From an uncultured Flavobacteriaceae bacterium (GTDB lineage Bacteria > Bacteroidota > Bacteroidia > Flavobacteriales > Flavobacteriaceae), in the NCBI GenBank assembly GCA_947504035.1, contig CANNGA010000004.1:124001-188000 (forward strand): a stretch of DNA of 64,000 nucleotides. Reading direction: 5' to 3'. Below the pieces are notes generated by a model, which saw nothing but the letters and a program-made list of their open reading frames with translations, was not told the DNA's origin and searched no databases. A program made the translations under genes and the position numbers. Below are positions 58,201-64,000 of the stretch, in pieces; positions within the stretch are counted from its first letter, which is position 1, and every line of letters starts with the position of its first letter.

Positions 58201-59213
58201 GTTTGAAATTCTTTACCAGGATGAAATACACAGATTCTTAGAAAGGTAGGTGCTTTGGCTACGGGCATTTCTAGATCTTTAGCTAAGTCGAATTCTTGTG
58301 TTGTCGTAGTAAGCGCTTTAAAGGCAAAACCATAGCCAGGCCAGAATGCCAGATGGATAAATTTATGTAAATAATGTGTGTCTGTGGTCACGCCACTTAT
58401 AGCGTTTTGTTTAATTTTCCATGTCCTGTCGTCTCCCGTAAAGTTAATCGTATAATAAAGATTGGTGCTGTCCCAGTTTTTTAAAAGCGGATTAAAATTG
58501 AGGGCATTAATACGATCATCACCATCTTGGATAACGCGACCGTGTAAGTCTACAAATTGCACTCTAATGGCTGTGGCTACTGGAAGGTTTGCGATGGCCT
58601 TGTCCACGCCAATATTCAATAAGGCCGCAGCACATTCGGTTTGGTGGCCAGCATAATCGAAAGCATAGATGTCTCCAGAAAAAGAAGCGCTAGACAAAGC
58701 GTTTTTAATAGCGGTAAGCTGTGGGTCTGTTGTGTTTTTAAGCGGAATACCTTTCTTTTTAGAAATGGGCAAACCTGTGGGGAAATCTATGGCATCATTG
58801 TGCTTTATAATAATATATTTAGGCAAAGAAGCAATAGATAGGTTCTCTTTAAATGTAGGTGTGTAGCGTTCACTATTAAATAAATTAGTGAAATCAATAT
58901 CGTCTAACAAGCTATGGTCTTGCGCGACGAATATCATAACCGATCCTTCAATTTCAAATAAGGTATTGTCGAAGGTGCGTAAGGTAGGAAACACCATGGT
59001 GTCTCCATTGCCTTTTAATGGATAGCGCAGAGAGTGGTAAATCCACTCGGAGGTATTGGCCATTTGAAAATCAGAAGTATTTTCGTTGGGTTTGGGGATG
59101 ATAAGCGCCCCATCAAAAGGAAATATAAGATCTTGAGCTGCTGAAAAAGCAACAGTATAAGGTGCGCCAGGTGGGCGTGTAAACGTGCCGTTTTTTAAGA
59201 TAATATCACTCAT
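55248..59213 (-). CDS. Giant phospholipase D-family protein with eukaryotic-type catalytic half
   Basis: 1321 residues, no signal peptide or clear membrane helix. Residues about 1-640 match no family I know. Residues about 660-1080 form a two-motif phospholipase D domain. Motif 1 (about 750) is FHQKATVLVF, in which the Asp eight positions after the start of HxK is missing. It is followed by LGGMDIAHGRWDT, NPWFDIQLKIEG and VHDVLLNFKQRWE, signatures seen in eukaryotic C2-type PLDs. Motif 2 (about 1024) is HSKHIIVDD with GSSNINYRS and is intact. The last 220 residues are a beta-rich unknown part. It may cleave phosphodiester bonds in lipids; target and location are unknown. Overlaps the 1271-residue gene by 4 bases. 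Confidence 0.82.
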   Translation of the reverse strand: MSDIILKNGTFTRPPGAPYTVAFSAAQDLIFPFDGALIIPKPNENTSDFQMANTSEWIYHSLRYPLKGNGDTMVFPTLRTFDNTLFEIEGSVMIFVAQDHSLLDDIDFTNLFNSERYTPTFKENLSIASLPKYIIIKHNDAIDFPTGLPISKKKGIPLKNTTDPQLTAIKNALSSASFSGDIYAFDYAGHQTECAAALLNIGVDKAIANLPVATAIRVQFVDLHGRVIQDGDDRINALNFNPLLKNWDSTNLYYTINFTGDDRTWKIKQNAISGVTTDTHYLHKFIHLAFWPGYGFAFKALTTTTQEFDLAKDLEMPVAKAPTFLRICVFHPGKEFQTTAGGAINKDGLFKLTRPGVGSFNSFKLFHPDNKIAIFNDGQSFMKDLFKVITKEDPKRILKEIYLTNWKSSAHLHMNGSMTAYDIAANDDDVNAVDALLNAINANHTVVNFSGHDPAGSANTFLLLPARETDKAHITSSFWTECVTVTGAGESSKTQSKGFTRANALYNVTLTGNPALKTHQLKAYWKNSLNLVRTTTKTLNGLNPIIKTTEIPDDWFALEITDNDPPKALLKRKVALATISTALNLSGDTNAELLLLHQQRGSYDFIPLNAEGGDLNATNQDLSILEHYMANDKLIGLIVNRTDEDSQEFNATSILTAAKTFAYSRAAHLNANVPLHPEEFGGMIREAIANDVKVHALYWEQFLANVDAGAGVENGHSNNAEIAAILNRTVNNKRGFAILDRSTRPFGSFHQKATVLVFETEDDSNFKRKEMIAYLGGMDIAHGRWDTSEHHSKDPERDGNPWFDIQLKIEGQAVHDVLLNFKQRWEAIDEFIDTNNNTCRPVNPDAGISNAVNSGIKIETDPIKLKKVSGNTFLQINRTIPPFSCHAQINTADRDFVSEAGEDGSYQSYIKAIQNATKFILINEQYFFSVELALELHEALKKATGPKCLILVLPKDLSESEKIDPLLFKGRQKALQALYYGGNYTGPSTGAKCAHYTINPTSTTPHVKDKVVVLHPINSAGKDIYVHSKHIIVDDVFMMIGSSNINYRSMSYDWEINAACIGKKLFKGGTHNVRAHRIEICRILAGLPKAYTALLQDYYATFRLFKKIEREGEQPSTRLHPLKPRAKKLDPNYIKRITGDVQFNAGVDVVIDLDVNSPMLNFISCNVLDTDGRDTNGDQLGILATAAGAGKNDINAYALLSFGFDCETEIKTAITNGSTAFLEISMTIAHTDENDVVTTEGPFQTHRLELVIGAPLDAIVIKGIPTGEVTIPISTKDQVTITAQIDSTPTAIVCTAERLFNPAVDTVIPGTFLRETLTLNV

Positions 59214-62200
59214 GGTGTTGCTTCAGTTTTTTTAGTCCAAGTAAATAATTGTCCGTAGGACACTCTTAGCGTATAGATGCCAATAGCGGTATCTGGGTCT
59301 TCAAAAATTAAATTGTATCTGGCATTTACGACTAATTGGGCTTTAAACGCATCGAATAGGAGTACCCCATGTCTAATTTTTCCCGTATGCCTTTGCGTAC
59401 CGCCATCATTTAATTTTTTAGTCAGCGAAAATTCATATTCGCCAGCATCAAATTCAAAAGAAATGGTTGTCTTATCTGGGGCGAATACAACATTGGGAGT
59501 TTCAATAGCATCAGAAAAACTGAGCTGCTCATTTACAGGCCCTATTGTTGTACAGTTTGTAGGACGGTCTGCCTTTATGTAATGCCCATGCTTTTCAGAA
59601 AATACAAGTAAGTACGCCTCGTATTCGTAACGGTTTAGCGCTAAGATGGCTTCATCTAAATAATCAAAACTGTATGTTGCAGTGCCAGAGGCGCTATTGG
59701 GATCTAACACGCCTTCTATAGTATCTATAAATGTGGCATTAGGGCTATTTAACGTGGCATTTCTTTTAAAAATCTGTATACGAGGTGCTTGTGCGATATC
59801 TGGTAAGTTTGAGGTGAATTTTGTTGAGAACTCTAATGCAATTTTAGCATCATCGGCTATGGTAAATGGATCTGCAACTACAAATTGCAATTGCGGAATT
59901 TTAACAGGAGCGGGTGTTTTAAAGAGTAAAACACCAGATTCTAGCCAAGAGACTTCTTCTAAGTATGCATTGCAACCAATCACGCCAACAACATGATAAG
60001 CTTCGAGATCACCAGGTACTTTTAGGTCTAAAAATCGTGTGTTAGCGCTGTAGCGAATAGGGTTTGTAGTGATGAGCTTATAGGGCAATTTAGAGGTTTT
60101 AGCTCTAGTGATAAATAATGCCTCTTCTAAAAGCACATTGTGGTCTACAACAGTACTATTGTCTTCGAAAAGCTTGTCTAAAGTTACCATATAAACCCTT
60201 ACCATAGGCTTAGAGGCTCTATCTCCAGGAGGTATAAAATCATTGAAATCTAGAGTGAAATAAGCATCGCCTTTAGCATCGGGAAAGGTACTTTCTGGGA
60301 TGTTGTTTAAAAGAGGTTGCTGCACAGGTGGTGGTGGTGGCGTAATAGTTATACTGGCTGTCACTACAGGTTCTTGAGAATATAGGGTTTTACCAGAGGT
60401 TTCACAAAATCCTTTGACACGTATTCTAGAGGCCCACTGGTGTGTTTTTGGAGGTAAAGCCGATTTGGTTGCGATGTTCCAAGAGAGTTTATAGGTACGA
60501 AATCCAGTGGTGGCTAAACTAAAGGCAGGGGCGTCGATTTCACTTAATACAGGAGCGTTATTTGAGAATGCCGCATTACAAAGGGCCGTATTGGCACTGG
60601 CACGATTAAGGGTGTCTCCTGTCCAACTTAATTGGTTGCAATGTTGTGTTAATGCAGCGGTATTAAGGTGTGTCCCTGCGGCGTTATAGGTAATAGCAAA
60701 AACTTTAGCCGTTTTCTGTCCAGCCCAAGAGAGTTCAGCAGCAGGAGTCGTATCTATAGGAAGTTCATGGATTGTTATTTCTGCAGAAAGTTTTGTGGCG
60801 GTGAGCGGTAAAATACCATCATAAAGACTAAACAGTACTTCTAAGATAAGCGCATCACCTTGAGTTACAAGTTGACTAGATATATTGGCGGGCTTTTGCG
60901 GCGCTTTACAGGGCAATGCTAAATGGTGTAAAGCACCTTGGGCAACTTGAGAAGGCCGACCAAAGAGATCGAAGCCCCTCGCTTGGTATTGTAACGTATT
61001 ATCAGCTACAGCAGGTAAACTAAAATAATCGTCCACTTCCATAGGGTTTAGTACTACGCCATCTTTTAGACGAGGGATGTAAACCCCAGGTAGAATTCCA
61101 AAACCGTCTAACACAGTTGTGTTTTCGTCTTCGGATGCGATGATGTTTTCGAAAACATTTCCATTGAGACTTTTGTCTAAAGCCACGGCAATTATTTTTT
61201 GATAAGGTCTAATTTCATTAGCTTTAAAAGGAATTTTTATTTGAGCGTCTCCAAAGAGATCGTATACATTAGGATTATTTTGATTAGGCAAATCGATGGC
61301 CTTGGCTTCAGATTGTAGCGGTGCTGTGATAGGAGGTACTGCTTTTTTGGAAATGCGAGGACCTAATACCAAACCGCAAAGTAGAATGTCATGTAATGTA
61401 AATTTAAGGCCATCTAAAATACCATCGGTAGCAGTGCTATTAATCAATTTAGCTAGTTTTACATCCATCATATCAATATTTTTACTGTCGAAAAATGGAA
61501 AATCGGCTTCTACCTTAAAATCTTTACCATCATGTTGCAACTGGTCAATGAACATGTAAAGGCCTAAAATGTTGGCAAAGGCGGGATCTATACTTGCACT
61601 AATTAAAGAAGGAAGTAATGGAAGATCGATAGCGTCTTCTGTATCTAATTCGGCATCAGGTGCATCGTAATGGGCACGGTACGAGTAGGTGTCGTATGTG
61701 TTTTGCTGTGCTAATAATGCGTTTACATGGGGGTCTTCAATAAAATGTTGTCTTAAATTAGAGGCTAAACTATTCCAATTAAAGCCTTTTTTAAAAGGAG
61801 CAAAAGCGTCGTTTTTAACATGGCTTGCAGTGTATGCATTAGGATTGCCATTAAAATACGTTTCAAAATTGCGATGTGTAGACCATATTTTATCGTTTCC
61901 ACAATAGTCCTCACAGAACACATAGTTAAAGTGCTTAGGGTATAAAACGGGTTTATTAGGAACAAACTCGAAGGTTAGGTAAGCGATGCCCGCTGCTCTT
62001 AGTTTTATTTTGGTTTTTAGTTTTCCAGAATGGTTAGGCGTAGGATTTCCAAAAGGACCCCTTATGGCGAAGCGATTTATGCCGTGTTTTCCAATCCAAT
62101 CTTCATCAACCACCTGGTCGTCTCTATTCCAGGCTTTTACTCTAACATAAACATCGTTTTTAAAATGCGTTAATACCACACCATCTCTAACAGTAGCATT

Positions 62201-63025
62201 AAAATCGCGTAGGGCATTAGGATTAAGGTTTGCTGTCACTATAGGTCTGTTAAGTGTTGCGGCTTTAAACCTAGTGTTAGGCTTTTTAAAATCTGTAATC
62301 TTAAAATTATTCACGGCATTTTTTAGAATACTATGATTAGTGATATTGGCAAATTTGGTAAGGTCACCAGCAATTTTAGTGGCGTTTTTAGCATTCATTT
62401 TATGAAACTGTTGTAATGTGAACTTTTTTCTGCCACGCCTAGAGGTATGATGCGTACCGCGGTTGGGGTTTACAGTATCATTATCTGTATTGCGGGTAAA
62501 TTGAATGTCTACAGCACAGACTTCATCAATTTCCCAATCGGATTTTGTAGGGACATAAAAAGGTCTGAAACCCGTCATAACCGTATCCATATAAGTCGAA
62601 AATTGAGTATCAGTATTGCTGTGTACGGCACTAACGAGTTTAATGTATTTTGAGATATTTTTATAATGCCAATCTAAAGCCACATGATCGTGTTTTGTTT
62701 TTTTTATAAAATACAATCTGTTGGCAAACGGGAGTATGCTGTGCTGCGCTGTGGCGATATTTAGGTGAAACAAATCGGCACTGTTGATACGGTAAGATTT
62801 TTTATTGGCTTTAAACAGGTCTACATTTTTAATTGATTTTTCAGGCAAATTCATCACATACACTTTGAAGGTGCCTTTATGAGTGTTGTCTTTACGAAAG
62901 GGGAGTCCAAGCCTGGTATCGAAATTCCAACGCAGGTGTATGCCGTCATTTACGGTGTCATCATTTTTAAATCCTGCACCTAAAACACTAAATAATGTTG
63001 GTTTCCAAAGTTTTTTTCTACGCAT
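59210..63025 (-). CDS. Giant protein of unknown function, partner of the phospholipase D gene
   Basis: 1271 residues, no signal peptide. The start MRRKKLWKPTLFSVLGAGF is basic. The N-terminal ~700 residues are beta/alpha mixed, with a Trp- and Tyr-rich stretch (NGIHLRWNFDTRLGL-like). A Pro hinge PPPPPVQQP at about residue 895 separates it from a beta-rich C-terminal third with repeated fibronectin-like strands (for example YEFSLTKKL, YNLIFEDPD). I do not recognise any domain. Its stop overlaps the phospholipase D start (ATGA), so the two products are probably made in a fixed ratio. Upstream by 19 bases is a third unknown gene. Confidence 0.75.
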   Translation of the reverse strand: MRRKKLWKPTLFSVLGAGFKNDDTVNDGIHLRWNFDTRLGLPFRKDNTHKGTFKVYVMNLPEKSIKNVDLFKANKKSYRINSADLFHLNIATAQHSILPFANRLYFIKKTKHDHVALDWHYKNISKYIKLVSAVHSNTDTQFSTYMDTVMTGFRPFYVPTKSDWEIDEVCAVDIQFTRNTDNDTVNPNRGTHHTSRRGRKKFTLQQFHKMNAKNATKIAGDLTKFANITNHSILKNAVNNFKITDFKKPNTRFKAATLNRPIVTANLNPNALRDFNATVRDGVVLTHFKNDVYVRVKAWNRDDQVVDEDWIGKHGINRFAIRGPFGNPTPNHSGKLKTKIKLRAAGIAYLTFEFVPNKPVLYPKHFNYVFCEDYCGNDKIWSTHRNFETYFNGNPNAYTASHVKNDAFAPFKKGFNWNSLASNLRQHFIEDPHVNALLAQQNTYDTYSYRAHYDAPDAELDTEDAIDLPLLPSLISASIDPAFANILGLYMFIDQLQHDGKDFKVEADFPFFDSKNIDMMDVKLAKLINSTATDGILDGLKFTLHDILLCGLVLGPRISKKAVPPITAPLQSEAKAIDLPNQNNPNVYDLFGDAQIKIPFKANEIRPYQKIIAVALDKSLNGNVFENIIASEDENTTVLDGFGILPGVYIPRLKDGVVLNPMEVDDYFSLPAVADNTLQYQARGFDLFGRPSQVAQGALHHLALPCKAPQKPANISSQLVTQGDALILEVLFSLYDGILPLTATKLSAEITIHELPIDTTPAAELSWAGQKTAKVFAITYNAAGTHLNTAALTQHCNQLSWTGDTLNRASANTALCNAAFSNNAPVLSEIDAPAFSLATTGFRTYKLSWNIATKSALPPKTHQWASRIRVKGFCETSGKTLYSQEPVVTASITITPPPPPVQQPLLNNIPESTFPDAKGDAYFTLDFNDFIPPGDRASKPMVRVYMVTLDKLFEDNSTVVDHNVLLEEALFITRAKTSKLPYKLITTNPIRYSANTRFLDLKVPGDLEAYHVVGVIGCNAYLEEVSWLESGVLLFKTPAPVKIPQLQFVVADPFTIADDAKIALEFSTKFTSNLPDIAQAPRIQIFKRNATLNSPNATFIDTIEGVLDPNSASGTATYSFDYLDEAILALNRYEYEAYLLVFSEKHGHYIKADRPTNCTTIGPVNEQLSFSDAIETPNVVFAPDKTTISFEFDAGEYEFSLTKKLNDGGTQRHTGKIRHGVLLFDAFKAQLVVNARYNLIFEDPDTAIGIYTLRVSYGQLFTWTKKTEATP

Positions 63026-63044
63026 TACAATTGGGTTTTTAAGG

Positions 63045-64000
63045 TTATAGTACAGGTATAATCATGTTGTGTTGTTGCACTTGGAGTATGGCACCAAGTC
63101 CAGGTAAATTTTTAGTTTCTTGTAAGGCTTCATTTATGTTTTGAGTTTTAGCCGCAGCGTCTAAATGTATAAAAGTGGCCTCTACATACTGAGTAATGGC
63201 TGTTTTTAGAGCAGCTTCTAAAGAAAACTCGAAGCCTATGGTTGTTTGGGTTTGCAAAGTTTTAAAAGTACTGCCATTTTTAGAGTTTAGGACGAGCATA
63301 CGACTGCCCGAACGGTCTACTAATAGAATACGTTCTTGTGTGGCCTTTTTGGTGCTGTAAATGCCTTGAGCTTGTAAGGCTTCGGCACTTGGTTTTAGAT
63401 GTTGCAAACGCACGCCTTCTTTGCCTAAAAGTGGTTCTGAAAATTCTATAACATGGCCCCAAGTATGTACTACGCCATTAGCATCTCTAGAAATAAGGTG
63501 CGCGACAAGATCGCCATTAGTCCCATAAAGTGGAGCAAGACGACCGCCGTTAGTTCCCAAAAGTTGTTGGTATATTTTTTCTATAGCGGCATCGAACCCT
63601 GTAGCCTCTCCATTTATTACGGCTCCTATATTACTTTGTAAGGTTGCTGCTGCTGTATGGTGATCTAAAACAGGGAGTTGAACAGGCTGTAGCCATAGTT
63701 TTTGATAAGCTTGCACATGTGGTTTAAGCTTTTTGTAGCGTGAGGTTTTAAAGCTAACGGTATAGGGAATGTGGGGTTGTGCTTTAGAGGAATCCTCTAA
63801 TTGTAGCGAGTAGTATGTATCTGGAATTAAGTTACGTTCAAAGACATCTACTTTTAAATGGGTCATGTGCTTAGCGTTTGGTAAGCAATCTTCGACTAAG
63901 GCTTCTAAAGCAGCGTCGGAAGGTAAAGACCCTATATTTAAACTGGTGGTTTTGCGCTTTGCTATGGCATTGCCGTTAATATCAACAACTTTGGTTTGTA
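63045..64000 (-). CDS. Hypothetical protein, 5' part outside the window
   Basis: The open frame runs from the right edge to the stop at 63045, giving 318 visible residues. An internal ATG at 63866 would give 273 residues, but the frame upstream continues without a stop (TKVVDINGNAIAKRKTTS) and reads like coding sequence, so the true start lies beyond the window. The visible part has a beta-rich stretch (DTYYSLQLEDSSKAQPH, then YTVSFKTSRYK) that recalls Ig-like domains, and an alpha/beta region with DRSGSRMLVLNSKNG. I do not recognise it. It precedes the 1271-residue gene by 19 bases and belongs to the same operon. Confidence 0.7.
   Translation of the reverse strand, partial: QTKVVDINGNAIAKRKTTSLNIGSLPSDAALEALVEDCLPNAKHMTHLKVDVFERNLIPDTYYSLQLEDSSKAQPHIPYTVSFKTSRYKKLKPHVQAYQKLWLQPVQLPVLDHHTAAATLQSNIGAVINGEATGFDAAIEKIYQQLLGTNGGRLAPLYGTNGDLVAHLISRDANGVVHTWGHVIEFSEPLLGKEGVRLQHLKPSAEALQAQGIYSTKKATQERILLVDRSGSRMLVLNSKNGSTFKTLQTQTTIGFEFSLEAALKTAITQYVEATFIHLDAAAKTQNINEALQETKNLPGLGAILQVQQHNMIIPVL

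Noticed and set aside
55630-63641. Many plus-strand open frames of 60-104 codons inside the giant genes
   Set aside because: They lie opposite long, coherent minus-strand genes and have no family likeness or start signals; they are shadows of the coding frame.
55248-64000. Extracellular contractile injection system
   Set aside because: The genes lack any visible sheath, tube, baseplate or AAA+ ATPase gene; the idea needs the sequence beyond the right edge.
55248-64000. Base-composition shift marking recent transfer
   Set aside because: Hand counts of a few lines gave widely scattered G+C (38-55 percent), and an ordinary gene line (prmC) gave 45 percent, so no shift can be claimed.

Overview
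The window looks like chromosome from a member of the Flavobacteriaceae (phylum Bacteroidota). The reasons are the A+T-rich sequence, promoters of the TTG-N19-TAnnTTTG type, a PorD/DUF4835 type IX secretion gene, the Bacteroidota form of RNA polymerase omega, plant-type glutaminyl cyclase, and conserved housekeeping neighbourhoods such as bamD-rpoZ-coaBC-porD-recN and YbbR-coaE. The genus cannot be fixed from the sequence alone. No tRNA, 5S/16S/23S rRNA, CRISPR array or intact insertion sequence was seen.

Layout. 1-1.6 kb: start of a cytochrome bd oxidase gene, a glutaminyl cyclase lipoprotein gene, and the small SRP RNA gene with its own promoter. 1.6-4.4 kb: a sparse stretch with three isolated genes (an unknown, a RadC/JAB protein with an unusual tail, a lipoprotein). 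4.4-7.5 kb: peroxiredoxin-thioredoxin-small-protein redox operon and an NhaC antiporter. 7.7-12.1 kb: membrane hydrolase, CPBP protease, then a three-gene unit ending in a histidine kinase without a partner regulator. 12.1-15.2 kb: aldehyde dehydrogenase, pseudouridine synthase, panB. 15.2-20.7 kb: a long gap with a perfect 32-bp palindrome, a large unknown lipoprotein, an SDR, a structured intergenic element, a transaldolase-type gene and a coiled-coil membrane protein.

20.7-29.3 kb: HtrA protease diverging from dapF-GNAT-mltG-DUF2279, a lysozyme-like protein, then an RsmI-like methyltransferase, a phosphatase and dnaA on the other strand. 29.3-33.3 kb: a thioesterase, and a tight five-gene minus-strand operon (lipoprotein, ribD, HAD, EamA, YigZ). 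33.4-51.4 kb: a long plus-strand housekeeping block: prmC-ligA, dapA with a Kir-type channel, bamD-rpoZ-coaBC-porD-recN-TPR-fabI, a glycosyltransferase, YbbR, coaE, and a two-component pair. 51.4-55.2 kb: four accessory genes and a possible transposase remnant.

55.2-64 kb: the most unusual part. At least three minus-strand genes are packed together and run off the right edge. Two are giant (1321 and 1271 codons, coupled by a 4-base overlap). The last encodes a phospholipase D whose catalytic part carries sequence signatures of the eukaryotic type; the other two I could not assign to any family.
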